Positions 28,415 to 37,803 of a DNA stretch of 64,000 nucleotides are shown here, one piece after another; positions within the stretch are counted from its first letter, which is position 1, and every line of letters begins with the position of its first letter. The notes beneath the pieces were generated by a model, which saw only the letters and a program-made list of their open reading frames with translations, had not been told where the DNA came from and did not search any database. The stretch is taken from positions 2,108,001-2,172,000 of the forward strand of contig NZ_OMOQ01000001.1 in NCBI RefSeq assembly GCF_900302475.1, in the 5' to 3' direction. The position numbers and the translations under genes are program-made. This DNA is from Defluviimonas aquaemixtae (lineage in GTDB: Bacteria > Pseudomonadota > Alphaproteobacteria > Rhodobacterales > Rhodobacteraceae).

Positions 28415-30559
28415 TCATCCAGCCGCCTTCACCTCGGCCCGCCGCTTGTGCAGCACCGGTTCGGTATATCCCGATGGCTGCTCGCGGCCGAGGAAGATCA
28501 GGTCGCAGGCCGCCTGGAAGGCAATGCCCTGAAACCCGGGCGACATCGGCCGGTAGGCTGGATCACCCTCGTTCTGCCGGTCCACGACCTCGGCCATCTT
28601 GCGAAGCGCCTCCATCACCTGCTCCTTGGCGACCACACCGTGATGCAGCCAGTTCGCCACGTGCTGCGCCGAAATCCGGCAGGTCGCGCGGTCCTCCATC
28701 AGGCCGACATCGTTGATATCCGGGACTTTTGAGCAGCCGACGCCCTGATCGACCCAGCGCACAACATAGCCGAGGATGCCCTGGCAGTTGTTCTCGACCT
28801 CGCGTCGGATCTGCTCCGGCGTCCATTTCCGGTAGGCCGCGAGCGGGATGTCGAGCACCGTGTCCACATAGGCCCGCCGCCCGCCCTTCTTCAGCTTTTC
28901 CTGCACCGCGAACACGTCCACCTTGTGATAGTGCAGCGCATGCAGCGTCGCGGCGGTCGGCGACGGCACCCAGGCGGTGTTGGCGCCCGCCTTCGGATGC
29001 TCGATCTTCTGTTCCAGCATCGCTGCCATCATTTCGGGCATCGCCCACATGCCCTTGCCGATCTGCGCCTTGCCGGACAGCCCGCATTCCAGGCCGATAT
29101 CGACGTTCTGGTTCTCGTAGGCGCCGATCCAGGCCTTGCGCTTGATGAAATCCTTGCGGCTGAAGGGACCCGCCTCCATCGAGGCGTGGATTTCGTCGCC
29201 GGTCCGGTCGAGGAACCCGGTGTTGATGAACGCCACCCGGTGCTTCGCCGCCCGGATGCATTCCTTAAGGTTGACCGAGGTCCGGCGTTCCTCGTCCATG
29301 ATGCCGATCTTGACGGTGTATTGCGGCAGGCCCAGCGCCTTCTCGACGCGGGTGAAGATCTCGTCGGTGAAGGCGACTTCCTCGGGCCCGTGCAGCTTCG
29401 GCTTCACGACATAGACCGAACCGGTGACAGAGTTCCGCGTACCCTCGGACTTCTTCAGATCATGGATCGCGATCAGCACCGTCACCATCGCATCCATCAG
29501 CCCCTCGAAGACCTCGCCGCCCTCTTGATCGAGGATCGCCGGGTTGGTCATCAGGTGGCCCACGTTCCGGACAAGCATCAGTGCCCGGCCCTTGACAGAG
29601 ACTTCGGACCCGTCCGACGCGGTGTAGACCCGGTCGGGATGAAGCTCTCGCATGATTGTCCGGCCGCCCTTCTCGAAGCTGTCCGACAGGCCGCCCTTCA
29701 TCAGTCCCAGCCAGTTCGAATAGGCCAGCACCTTGTCCTCGGCATCGACGCAGGCGACCGAATCCTCGCAATCCATGATCACCGTGACCGCGCTCTCCAT
29801 CTGTACGTCGGCGAGGCAGGCCTGGTCGCGCGCGCCGATGAAATGCGCCCGGTCGAAGACCAGCTCCACATGCAGGCCGTTGTTGCGCAGAAGGACCGCG
29901 TCGGGCGCGCGCGGATTGCCGCGGTAGCCCGCGAACTTTTCCGGCTGCATAAGCGGTTGGTCGTCGATCAGAAGCTGACCGTCCCGCACGTAGTAGCGCC
30001 TGACGTCGGCATGGCTCGTCCCAGCGATCGGGAAGGCCTCGTCCAGAAAGACCCGCGCCCGCGCTACGACCCGTGCGCCGCGGCCCCGGTCATAGCCGCC
30101 CTTCGGCGGCGCGCTGCCCATCGCGTCGGTGCCGTAGAGGCAGTCGTAGAGACTCCCCCAGCGGGCGTTCGCGGCATTCAGCGAGTAGCGCGCATTGGTG
30201 ATGGGCACGACGAGCTGCGGCCCCGGCACCGTCGCGATCTCGGGATCGATATTCTCCGTCTCTATCCTGAAGTCGCCGCCCTCGGGGAGAAGGTAGCCGA
30301 TCTCGGCCAGAAACGCCTTGTACGCCTCGTGGTCGTGCGGCTTGCCGCGCCGCTCCAGATGCCAGGCGTCGATCTTGCCTTGCAGATCGTTCCGCTGGGC
30401 GAGCAGCGCACGGTTCTTCGGCGTCAGATCGCCCACGATAGAGGCGAATTCGGACCAGAACCGGGTGGCCTCCACACCCGTGCCGGACAGCGCCTCGTCC
30501 TCGATGAAGGCGGCGAGTTCCTTCGCCACCTGCAACCCGTGCCGATCAACCCGCGTCAT
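28415..30559 (-). CDS. glcB: Malate synthase G
   Basis: 714 residues from ATG 30559, the usual G-isoform size. Visible are the catalytic-domain sequences [15 protein letters not shown] and the late [11 protein letters not shown] and [20 protein letters not shown] segments. It condenses glyoxylate with acetyl-CoA to malate in glyoxylate or glycolate use. No isocitrate lyase or glcDEF is adjacent, but a glcG-type gene follows. A GlcD-like oxidase lies far away at 52067. Confidence 0.97.
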   Translation of the reverse strand: MTRVDRHGLQVAKELAAFIEDEALSGTGVEATRFWSEFASIVGDLTPKNRALLAQRNDLQGKIDAWHLERRGKPHDHEAYKAFLAEIGYLLPEGGDFRIETENIDPEIATVPGPQLVVPITNARYSLNAANARWGSLYDCLYGTDAMGSAPPKGGYDRGRGARVVARARVFLDEAFPIAGTSHADVRRYYVRDGQLLIDDQPLMQPEKFAGYRGNPRAPDAVLLRNNGLHVELVFDRAHFIGARDQACLADVQMESAVTVIMDCEDSVACVDAEDKVLAYSNWLGLMKGGLSDSFEKGGRTIMRELHPDRVYTASDGSEVSVKGRALMLVRNVGHLMTNPAILDQEGGEVFEGLMDAMVTVLIAIHDLKKSEGTRNSVTGSVYVVKPKLHGPEEVAFTDEIFTRVEKALGLPQYTVKIGIMDEERRTSVNLKECIRAAKHRVAFINTGFLDRTGDEIHASMEAGPFSRKDFIKRKAWIGAYENQNVDIGLECGLSGKAQIGKGMWAMPEMMAAMLEQKIEHPKAGANTAWVPSPTAATLHALHYHKVDVFAVQEKLKKGGRRAYVDTVLDIPLAAYRKWTPEQIRREVENNCQGILGYVVRWVDQGVGCSKVPDINDVGLMEDRATCRISAQHVANWLHHGVVAKEQVMEALRKMAEVVDRQNEGDPAYRPMSPGFQGIAFQAACDLIFLGREQPSGYTEPVLHKRRAEVKAAG

Positions 30560-30672
30560 CGCTGTCCCTTCCGTTCCGCACACGGCGGTATTCCCCTTGC
30601 CCTGACGTAGCGCAGCGGACCATCCGCAGCAACAGTCACGATCCCGGCGACCCTCGCTGCCGCAGAAATTTG

Positions 30673-30690
30673 CTTAGTCATGCGCCTAAG
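30673..30690. promoter_or_regulatory. ArsR operator, copy 1 (CTTAG-N8-CTAAG)
   Basis: Inverted repeat CTTAG tcatgcgc CTAAG, 18 bases. The same arms and spacing occur at 30723-30740. It lies between glcB and the ArsR gene. Confidence 0.7.
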
Positions 30691-30722
30691 TTTTTGATTG
30701 CAAGGCTCCGCCAAAAGGGATA

Positions 30723-30740
30723 CTTAGGTCATTAGCTAAG
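30723..30740. promoter_or_regulatory. ArsR operator, copy 2 (CTTAG-N8-CTAAG)
   Basis: Inverted repeat CTTAG gtcattag CTAAG, with arms extendable to TACTTAG/CTAAGTA. It ends 5 bases before the ArsR start codon, so bound protein would block the promoter or the start of transcription. This suggests autoregulation. Confidence 0.75.
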
Positions 30741-30745
30741 TAAAT

Positions 30746-31096
30746 ATGCGTGCCATGAACCTCGCCCCCGGCCAGCTCGACCACCTCTTCCAGGCGCTCG
30801 GCGACCCGACCCGCCGCGCGATCCTCCAACGGCTGGCGCGAGGCCCCGCGACGGTGACGGAGCTTGCCGCGCCCTTCGAGATGGCCCTGCCCTCCTTCCT
30901 CGGCCATGTCCGCCGGCTGGAAGCCTCCGGGCTCGTCGCCAGCGAGAAGGAGGGCCGCATCCGCACCGTCAGGCTCGTCCCCGGTGCCTACGCGCCGGTG
31001 CGCTCCTGGCTCGACGAGCAGCGCGCGATCTGGGAGGCGCGGCTCGACCGGCTCGATGCCTTCGTCCAGACCCGTAAGACGTCACACAGGGAGTGA
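30746..31096 (+). CDS. ArsR-family winged-helix regulator
   Basis: 116 residues. The HTH runs from LDHLFQALGDPTRRAILQRL through TVTELAAPFEMALPSFLGHV to RRLEASGLVASEKEGRIRTV. There is no Cys-rich metal site, which fits the non-metal ArsR type that is paired with AHSA1 proteins. The next gene, 6 bases downstream, encodes such a protein. The start may be ATG 30746 or ATG 30755; the first nearly abuts the operator, which suggests a short or absent leader. Confidence 0.9.
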   Translation: MRAMNLAPGQLDHLFQALGDPTRRAILQRLARGPATVTELAAPFEMALPSFLGHVRRLEASGLVASEKEGRIRTVRLVPGAYAPVRSWLDEQRAIWEARLDRLDAFVQTRKTSHRE

Positions 31097-31102
31097 GATG
31101 AC

Positions 31103-31561
31103 ATGCCGGAACTCGACCTCAGCGACCGCACGATGGTGCTCGAGCGCATGATCGGCGCCCCCGTCCAGGCGATCTGGGCCGCCTGGACGGATCCCGAGAC
31201 CCTGCCGCAATGGTGGGGGCCGGACGGCTTTTCCTGCCGCACGAAGCGAATTGACCTGCGCGAGGGCGGCGAATGGGTGTTCGACATGATCGGCCCGGAC
31301 GGCACCGTCTATCCCAACCATCACCGCTACACCGGCGTCCGGCCGCAGTCCCGGATCGATTACACGCTTCACTGGGGCGAGAACGGGCCCAAGCACGCAG
31401 ACGCGTCGGTGGCATTCGACGACCTCGACGGAAGCACAAAGGTTACGCTCACAATGATCTTCGCGACCGCTCAGGAATTCGAGGAGGCGAAGGGCTTCGG
31501 CGCGATCGAGCTCGGCCAGCAGACGCTCGGCAAGCTCGCGGCCTTCGTCGGCGCGGCGTGA
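31103..31561 (+). CDS. SRPBCC/AHSA1 domain protein
   Basis: 152 residues. The START-like fold is recognisable from MIGAPVQAIWAAWTDPETLP, QWWGPDGFSCRTKRIDLREG and the C-terminal LGQQTLGKLAAFV helix. Such proteins have a hydrophobic pocket and often form operons with ArsR regulators. Substrate or partner unknown. It is cotranscribed with the ArsR gene. Confidence 0.88.
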   Translation: MPELDLSDRTMVLERMIGAPVQAIWAAWTDPETLPQWWGPDGFSCRTKRIDLREGGEWVFDMIGPDGTVYPNHHRYTGVRPQSRIDYTLHWGENGPKHADASVAFDDLDGSTKVTLTMIFATAQEFEEAKGFGAIELGQQTLGKLAAFVGAA

Positions 31562-31624
31562 GAACCGTTGCGGTACCGGGACGGAGCGCCTAACGTCCGC
31601 GCCCAGACGACCCGGAGTACCCCG

Positions 31625-34195
31625 ATGAAAGACGCCGCGCCCCAGCCGACCCTGCTGGCCGACTACCGGCCCTATCCGTTCGACGTGACCGGGGTGGAGC
31701 TGACATTCCGGCTCTCCCCCGAGGCGACCCGCGTCGTCGCGCGGATCGGCTTCGCGCCGAACCCCGCCCGGCCGGGGCGCAACGACCTAAGGCTCGACGG
31801 CGAGAAGCTGAAGCTCCATTCGGCGAAGATCGACAGCAAGCCCGTCAAGCCCGATCAGGACGCCGAGGGCTTGACGGTGCCCGCAAGCCAACTCCCCGAC
31901 GGCCCATTCACCTGGGACGCCGAAGTGGAGATCGACCCTAAAGGCAACACCGCTCTAGAAGGGCTTTACATGTCGGGCGGCATATATTGCACCCAGTGCG
32001 AGGCCGAGGGCTTTCGCAAGATCACATACTACCCCGACCGCCCCGACGTCATGGCGCCCTTCAAGGTCAGGATCGAAAGCGATCTGCCGGTCCTTCTGTC
32101 GAACGGCAACCCGACGGCGAAGGGCAAGGGCTGGGCCGAATGGACCGATCCGTGGCCGAAGCCAGCATATCTCTTCGCGCTCGTCGCGGGCGATCTTGTC
32201 GCCGTGTCGGACACCTTCACCACGATGTCGGGCAAGACGGTCGATCTTAACATCTGGGTCCGCGAAGGGGATGAGGACCGCTGCGCCTACGCGATGGACA
32301 GCCTCATCCGCTCGATGAAATGGGACGAGGAGGTCTATGGCCGCGAATACGATCTCGACGTCTTCAACATCGTCGCCATCGACGATTTCAACATGGGCGC
32401 GATGGAGAACAAGGGGCTGAACATCTTCAACTCCAAGCTCGTCCTCGCCTCGCCCGAAACCGCGACAGACGGCGATTTCGAACGCATCGAGGGCGTCATC
32501 GCGCACGAATATTTTCACAACTGGACCGGCGACCGCATCACCTGCCGCGACTGGTTCCAGCTGTGCCTCAAGGAGGGGCTCACGGTCTTCCGCGACCAAC
32601 AGTTCACCTCCGACATGCGGTCAGAGCCCGTGAAACGGATCGAGGACGTGCTGACGCTCCGCGCCCGCCAGTTCCGCGAGGATATGGGGCCGCTCGCCCA
32701 TCCGGTCCGGCCCGAGAGCTATATAGAGATCAACAATTTCTACACCGCCACCGTCTACGAGAAGGGCGCCGAGGTGATCGGCATGCTCAAACGGCTTGTC
32801 GGCGACGACGGCTACAGGAAGGCGCTCGACCTCTATTTCGAGCGTCACGACGGCGAGGCCGCGACGATCGAGGATTGGCTCATGGTGTTCGAGGATGCGA
32901 CCGGGCGCGACCTCACCCAGTTCAAGCGCTGGTACACCGATGCTGGCACGCCGCGGCTCACCGTCGCCGAGGACTGGTCGGACGGCAGCTTCACGCTGAC
33001 CTTCACACAGAAAACACCGCCCACGCCCGGCCAGGACAAGAAGAAGCCGCGCGTCATCCCGATCGCGGTCGGTCTTCTCAACCCGAACGGCGACGAAGTG
33101 GTGCCGACAATGATCCTTGAAATGACCAAAGCGACGCAAAGCTTCCGCTTCGAAGAGCTCGCGAGCCGCCCGGTGCCGTCGATCCTGCGCGGCTTTTCGG
33201 CACCCGTGGTTCTCGACCGCGACGTTCCGGCCGAAGAGCGCGCCTTCCTCCTCGCCCATGACACCGATCCGTTCAACAAGTGGGAATCCGGACGCGCGCT
33301 CGCCAAGGACGTGCTCGTCTCGATGATCGGCAAAGACGAGGCACCATCGCAGAGCTTCATCGACGCGCTTGGCCGCGTCCTGACCAACGACAGCCTCGAC
33401 CCTGCCTTTCGTGCCCTCTGCCTACGCATGCCGTCCGAGGACGACCTCGCCCAAACGCTGCACGATGCCGGCCAAGTGCCCGATCCCGAAGCGATCCATG
33501 CCGGACGGGGGGCGCTATCCAAGGCCATCGCCCGGAGCCTGCAGAAGCCGCTGGTCGCGACCTACGACGCGATGGCGACTCCGGGCGAATTCGCGCCCGA
33601 CGCGACCTCGGCCGGCAAGCGCGCGCTCCGGCTCGCCTGCCTTTGGCTTCTCAACCATATCGACAACGGCACCCGCGCCGCCGCGCTCTTTGCCAGTGCC
33701 GACAACATGACAGAAAGCCACGGCGCGCTCGCCTGCCTCATAGAAGGCGGGCGTGGCACGCGCGAAATCGGGGCCTTCTACGAGCGCTGGAAGGACAACC
33801 GCCTCGTCATCGACAAGTGGTTCATGGTCCAGGTTCTCCACGCCGCGCCAAAGGACGCCGCCCCGACCGCTGAACGTCTTGCAGAGCATCCCGATTTCGA
33901 GTGGACGAACCCCAACCGGTTCCGTGCGCTTCTAGGTGCCTTGGGCGCCAATCATGCGGGCTTCCACGAAACATCAGGCCGAGCTTACCGCTTCTACGCC
34001 GACTGGCTCCTGAAGCTCGACCCGCTCAACCCGCAGACCACGGCCCGCATGTCCACCGCGTTCGAGACCTGGTCGAGGTACGACGTGGACCGCAAGTCGA
34101 TGATCCGGGCCGAACTCGACCGGATCGCCGCCACCGAGGGCCTAAGCCGCGATACTTACGAGATGGTGACGCGGATCCGGGCGGCCGATGCGTAG
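31625..34195 (+). CDS. pepN: Aminopeptidase N (M1 metallopeptidase)
   Basis: 856 residues from ATG 31625. The substrate-binding motif GAMENKGLN and the zinc site HEYFHNWTGDR...E (HExxH then Glu 19 residues later, in CLKEGLTVFRDQ) are intact. The C-terminal domain of E. coli-type PepN follows (ending MVTRIRAADA). It removes N-terminal residues from peptides in the cytoplasm. Its last 8 bases overlap the start of a short SDR-like gene. Confidence 0.97.
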   Translation: MKDAAPQPTLLADYRPYPFDVTGVELTFRLSPEATRVVARIGFAPNPARPGRNDLRLDGEKLKLHSAKIDSKPVKPDQDAEGLTVPASQLPDGPFTWDAEVEIDPKGNTALEGLYMSGGIYCTQCEAEGFRKITYYPDRPDVMAPFKVRIESDLPVLLSNGNPTAKGKGWAEWTDPWPKPAYLFALVAGDLVAVSDTFTTMSGKTVDLNIWVREGDEDRCAYAMDSLIRSMKWDEEVYGREYDLDVFNIVAIDDFNMGAMENKGLNIFNSKLVLASPETATDGDFERIEGVIAHEYFHNWTGDRITCRDWFQLCLKEGLTVFRDQQFTSDMRSEPVKRIEDVLTLRARQFREDMGPLAHPVRPESYIEINNFYTATVYEKGAEVIGMLKRLVGDDGYRKALDLYFERHDGEAATIEDWLMVFEDATGRDLTQFKRWYTDAGTPRLTVAEDWSDGSFTLTFTQKTPPTPGQDKKKPRVIPIAVGLLNPNGDEVVPTMILEMTKATQSFRFEELASRPVPSILRGFSAPVVLDRDVPAEERAFLLAHDTDPFNKWESGRALAKDVLVSMIGKDEAPSQSFIDALGRVLTNDSLDPAFRALCLRMPSEDDLAQTLHDAGQVPDPEAIHAGRGALSKAIARSLQKPLVATYDAMATPGEFAPDATSAGKRALRLACLWLLNHIDNGTRAAALFASADNMTESHGALACLIEGGRGTREIGAFYERWKDNRLVIDKWFMVQVLHAAPKDAAPTAERLAEHPDFEWTNPNRFRALLGALGANHAGFHETSGRAYRFYADWLLKLDPLNPQTTARMSTAFETWSRYDVDRKSMIRAELDRIAATEGLSRDTYEMVTRIRAADA

Positions 34196-34811
34196 GGCCG
34201 CGCTTGTCACCGGCGCCTCGGGCGGCGCCGGGCAGGAGGCCGCGCGCCGGATGGCCGAGGCCGGCTGGGACGTTGCGGTGCACTACTACCGCAACCGAGC
34301 GGGCGCCGAGATCACGGCGCGCGCCGTGACAGAGACCGGTCAGCAGGCGGCGATCCTTCAGGCAGACCTCGCCGACCCGGGCGCGCCAGAGCGGCTGATG
34401 ACCGCCTACGACCATGCCTTCCCCTGTCTGCACAGCCTGATCAACTACGCGCGCATCCCCGAATCCTGCCTCGCCGCCTGCGACCTTGCTGCCGAACGCC
34501 ACGTCCGCATCTTCGCGGTGAACCTGAACGCGCCATTCCTGCTCAGCGGACTTGCGGTCCGCCGTATGTCGCGCCGCTTCGGCGGCGAGGGCGGTGTGAT
34601 CGTCAACGTCGTGCCGGGCAACGCCCTTCCCGGCACACCCGCCAACGGGCTCGACGCGCTCACCCGGGAACTCGCGGCGGAGGCGGAAGACGTCCGCATT
34701 CTCTCGCTCCGCCCGGCCCGGCCAGGCGATGTCGCCGACACGATCCTCGGCCTCGTCGCACCGGAATCGGGGCATCGGACCGGCGCGCAGCGCTGCGGCC
34801 CGTTGCACTGA
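34188..34811 (+). CDS. Degenerate short-chain dehydrogenase-like protein
   Basis: 207 residues, about 40 shorter than classical SDRs. The cofactor motif TGASGGAG near residue 8 and NLNAPFLLS are kept. The usual NNAG is INYA. After IVNVVPGNALPG, the Ser is gone and the active-site Tyr-x3-Lys segment is absent: the stretch aligning with YxxSKAALDALT reads GTPANGLDALT. Hence no standard SDR catalysis is expected. The ATG overlaps the pepN stop by 8 bases, indicating coupling. It may be a binding or structural relative, or a pteridine-reductase-like protein that has lost activity. Confidence 0.75.
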   Translation: MRRAALVTGASGGAGQEAARRMAEAGWDVAVHYYRNRAGAEITARAVTETGQQAAILQADLADPGAPERLMTAYDHAFPCLHSLINYARIPESCLAACDLAAERHVRIFAVNLNAPFLLSGLAVRRMSRRFGGEGGVIVNVVPGNALPGTPANGLDALTRELAAEAEDVRILSLRPARPGDVADTILGLVAPESGHRTGAQRCGPLH

Positions 34812-34978
34812 GCGCGCGCGAATCGGGCGTGGCGACCATCTCCCGCGGACATTCAATCCGCAGCCACTGCCACGGACTGTTTCCCGACCCGCAACGACCG
34901 GGCAGGTAAGGATTTCCTCCTTTGCCCGCCCAGGCCCTTTGGGCCTATCCTCGAGATGGGTGGACTGTGGGGGTTGTC

Positions 34979-35398
34979 GTGCTGAGGCTTGTGAACGGAT
35001 TCGGATTCAGGCGCCAGGCGCGCCGGCCGGGCATGTATTTCGCGCTCGGCATCGGAATGATCGCGATCTATGTCAGCATCACGCTCGACATGGACAATGT
35101 CGTCATCGTCCTCGCCGCGCTCTACCTCGCGCTCGTCATCCGGCGGCTCGCGCTCAACCCGGCGCGGGGGTTCCGCCTCGGGCGGACGGCGGTGGACTGG
35201 GTGAACGGCCGCAGAAAAGAATGCGTCATCTACGATGACATCGAAGGCGTCTCGATCGGCCGCGACATCAAGGGCCAGACCGTCTGCGTGCTCAGGCTCC
35301 GCAATGGCGACAAGGCGGCGCTGCCCGGCGCCGAAGATTTCGAGCCCGCGCAGCTCATTCACGAGTTCGGCCTGCGCGGCGTCCCGGTGCGCGCCTGA
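34979..35398 (+). CDS. Hypothetical membrane protein with two hydrophobic helices
   Basis: About 139 residues from a likely GTG at 34979 (GGGGG a few bases upstream); GTG 34967 or TTG 34922 are alternatives. Two hydrophobic segments (FALGIGMIAIYVSITL and NVVIVLAALYLALVI) are followed by a soluble part that resembles a small beta-rich PH-like module (RRKECVIYDDIEGVSIGRDI; VLRLRNGDKAALPGAEDF). No family is recognised. It is convergent with the transglycosylase gene, with adjacent stop codons. Confidence 0.6.
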   Translation: MLRLVNGFGFRRQARRPGMYFALGIGMIAIYVSITLDMDNVVIVLAALYLALVIRRLALNPARGFRLGRTAVDWVNGRRKECVIYDDIEGVSIGRDIKGQTVCVLRLRNGDKAALPGAEDFEPAQLIHEFGLRGVPVRA

Positions 35399-36004
35399 TC
35401 AGTTGCAGTAGCTCTGCGACCGCGTCCATTCGGCCATGTCGCGGCGCTTGGCCTTGACCCGCATCGGCGCCCAATCGCGCGCAACGCCCCGCCAGCCGCC
35501 CGATCCGTCCGAGACGATCGCCCCGTCGCGCGCGACCTGGTGTGCGGCAATCTTCACCGCGCAGGCAAGGTTCGCGCTGCCGTCGGTCAGCCCGTCGCTG
35601 CTGGACAAATCGCAGTCATAGGCCCGCGCGGTCCGAGGCGCGATCTGCATGAGCCCGATCCAACGCCCGCCGCCGCCCTTGGCGTGGGGGTTCCACGTGC
35701 TTTCGTGCTTTGCGAGTGCCGAAAGCAGCCCTGCCCAGAAAGCGCGCCGCTGGCGCACATCGGCTTCGGGATAGGCCGGGCAGAACGTCTCGACATCCTC
35801 GGGCACCGTCTGGGCAAGAAGCGCACCGTCCGCGCGGAGCGCCGCGAGCGTCGCTTCGGTCCATTCCGCCGCTTCGGGCCGGTGATCCCAGCGCATCGTA
35901 GGCAAGAACGCCGCGCGACTCGTCTCCGACGCCTCGGGCGCCACGCAGGCCATGGGAAGAAACATGAGCACAAGGGCCAATGGTCGGACGATGGATAACG
36001 GCAT
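35399..36004 (-). CDS. SLT-domain lipoprotein (lytic transglycosylase-like)
   Basis: 201 residues. A lipoprotein signal precedes the lipobox LPMAC (residues about 16-20). The SLT fold is seen in LLSALAKHESTWNPHAKGGG, with the catalytic Glu in KHES, and in RWIGLMQIAPRTARAY. Conserved Cys residues may form disulfides. Such enzymes cleave peptidoglycan between MurNAc and GlcNAc at the outer membrane. It stands alone on the minus strand. Confidence 0.82.
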   Translation of the reverse strand: MPLSIVRPLALVLMFLPMACVAPEASETSRAAFLPTMRWDHRPEAAEWTEATLAALRADGALLAQTVPEDVETFCPAYPEADVRQRRAFWAGLLSALAKHESTWNPHAKGGGGRWIGLMQIAPRTARAYDCDLSSSDGLTDGSANLACAVKIAAHQVARDGAIVSDGSGGWRGVARDWAPMRVKAKRRDMAEWTRSQSYCN

Positions 36005-36186
36005 CGGACACGTTCACGAAACACCGACAGACTGCATCGGCACGGTGGAGTGTCAGAGAATTGCCCCGCCGCACAAGCTTCGGATTCGACGATCGGCGGA
36101 AGATTGCCTGAATTTCGCCGCTTTGGCGGGTCAGCATTTCGGCAACCGGCCGCATCGACGCGGCAGTTTTGGATGCGGAGAGACCA

Positions 36187-36720
36187 TTGCACCTCCTTCT
36201 CGGCCTCATCGGCGCGCTTACCGTCGCCTTCGTCTGGATCCTGCGCATGCGCAGCGCCGCGGAGATGACGCATGAACTCGCGGGCGTCGCCGGCGACGTG
36301 ATTTCGGCTGCGCGCCGGCTCGGTTTCCGCCGGAAGCTCAACACCCACCCCGTCGAGTCTCTCGAAGAACCGAACCTCGCGATCGGGGCGATCGGAATTG
36401 CCTTTATCGAACTCGGCGGCTTGCCCACGTCCGAACAGCAGGACGCGCTTCTAACCGCACTCCAGTCGCGAACCGGCCAGACCCTCAAGGACGCCGAAGA
36501 GACGCTGATTCTCGGCCGCTGGCTCGTCACCGAATCGAACGGTCCCGCTCAGGCGATCCCGCGCCTTGCGCGCCGGCTCGCCAAGATCGACCGCACAGGC
36601 AGCTTCACACCTCTCATGGCGACGCTGAATGACGTGGCGCAGGCCGGCCGCACAAACGACGTGTCAGATCAGCAGCGCGACGCGCTGACCGAGATCGCGT
36701 GCGCGTTCAAGCTGGACTGA
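36187..36720 (+). CDS. Hypothetical protein with one N-terminal membrane helix
   Basis: About 177 residues if translation starts at TTG 36187, which follows GGAGAGACC; a start further upstream is not excluded. An N-terminal hydrophobic helix (LLLGLIGALTVAFVWIL) is followed by a helical domain with repeated amphipathic segments (EDEL-like pattern around LGGLPTSEQQDALLTALQSR). I do not recognise a family; the helical domain has a vague TerB-like look that I would not assert. Confidence 0.55.
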   Translation: MHLLLGLIGALTVAFVWILRMRSAAEMTHELAGVAGDVISAARRLGFRRKLNTHPVESLEEPNLAIGAIGIAFIELGGLPTSEQQDALLTALQSRTGQTLKDAEETLILGRWLVTESNGPAQAIPRLARRLAKIDRTGSFTPLMATLNDVAQAGRTNDVSDQQRDALTEIACAFKLD

Positions 36721-36791
36721 CCTCTCCGGATCGTGACCGCCGATTGAGGACACGGCGCGCTACAGCTGGGTTAGTCGAACAGGAGCATACC

Positions 36792-37343
36792 ATGCGTCGC
36801 CTTGTCCTCTGCCTCATACTTGCCGCACTGCCCGCCGCCGCTCAGGACCGCGAAGGCAGAAACACACCAGGAGACTGGGTCGTGACCCACCAGAAGCCGT
36901 TCGGGCTCTGGGACTCGGTCTGCGATGAACGCCTCGAAGACGGAGCCATGCACCGGAGGTGCTACATCCGCTACGTGGACGTCTTCTCGCCACGACCCAG
37001 TTTTGCCGCCCATTTCGTGTTCGTCACGCCCAACGGCAAAGACGTCAGGATCGAATACGGATCGGAGCCCGGAACCCGCTTCGTCAAGGACGGACACCGG
37101 ATCGAGCGAGACGGCGAAATCGTCTGGCAACCCATGCAAGCCGCCTGCCTGACGGGCGGCTCGTGCGTCTTCACAGGCCCACCGGGGGCCGAGCTTTACG
37201 CAGCACTACGCGCAGGCGGCGAATGGCGGTTCGATTTCGCCGACCGACACGGCCAGGTTCAGAGCCTGAGCTGGGATCTCGATCCCTTCGATGCCGCCGC
37301 CGCGGATTTCGAGGCCGAGTCCGACGAGCGCGGCCTGCGCTGA
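36792..37343 (+). CDS. Secreted protein resembling IalB (invasion-associated locus B)
   Basis: 183 residues with a signal peptide (LVLCLILAALPAAAQ). The mature part begins with GDWVVTHQKPFGLWDSVCDE and has paired cysteines (SVCDE, RRCYI; AACLTGGSCVF), the layout of IalB-like periplasmic proteins. The function of IalB relatives in free-living bacteria is unclear. It is preceded by a start at ATG 36792 with GGAGCA upstream. Confidence 0.65.
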   Translation: MRRLVLCLILAALPAAAQDREGRNTPGDWVVTHQKPFGLWDSVCDERLEDGAMHRRCYIRYVDVFSPRPSFAAHFVFVTPNGKDVRIEYGSEPGTRFVKDGHRIERDGEIVWQPMQAACLTGGSCVFTGPPGAELYAALRAGGEWRFDFADRHGQVQSLSWDLDPFDAAAADFEAESDERGLR

Positions 37344-37352
37344 CCTTCGTCC

Positions 37353-37712
37353 CTATCCCCTTCGCCCGCGTTCGGGCGTCACTGTCCCGGCGGGAAGGTC
37401 CGCCGTCTGTTTGCGCCCCCATTCGCGAAGCGCCGCCATCACGGGGCCGAAGGCGCGCCCTTTCTCGGTCAGCCGGTATTCCGCCCGCGGCGGATGCTGC
37501 GAATAAAGCTCGCGCTGCACGATCCCGGCCTCTTCCAGTCGCTTGAGCCGGGCCGAAAGCGTGTTGGGTGAAAGTTCCAGTACGTCCTGAAGATCGGCAA
37601 ACCGCCGACTATCCTCCAAAAAAAGCTCGCGCAGGATGAGGAGCGACCATTGGTCGCCGACCTCGTTTGTAGCGCGCAGGACCGGACAGTTCTCTCGCGG
37701 GTTTGGGTTCAT
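37353..37712 (-). CDS. HxlR-family regulator
   Basis: 119 residues. The family hallmark sequence CPVLRATNEVGDQWSLLILR near residue 9 (the Cys is a redox sensor in some members) is followed by the winged helix FADLQDVLELSPNTLSARLK and SQHPPRAEYRLTEKGRAF. It is divergent from a seven-helix membrane protein gene and the shared intergenic region carries inverted repeats, so it probably regulates that gene. Confidence 0.88.
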   Translation of the reverse strand: MNPNPRENCPVLRATNEVGDQWSLLILRELFLEDSRRFADLQDVLELSPNTLSARLKRLEEAGIVQRELYSQHPPRAEYRLTEKGRAFGPVMAALREWGRKQTADLPAGTVTPERGRRG

Positions 37713-37768
37713 CGGCTCACTCTAGCTGGACATCATCAGATTGTGAAGTGACTATATTATTTATACTG

Positions 37769-37782
37769 ACTATCATAATAGT
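37769..37782. promoter_or_regulatory. Inverted repeat in the HxlR/membrane-protein intergenic region
   Basis: ACTAT-CATA-ATAGT is a perfect inverted repeat. A related GACTATA begins at 37750, 19 bases before GACTATC, in an AT-rich stretch. It is a candidate HxlR operator. Confidence 0.5.
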
Positions 37783-37803
37783 ACTCTTCTGGAGAACACT
37801 GCC

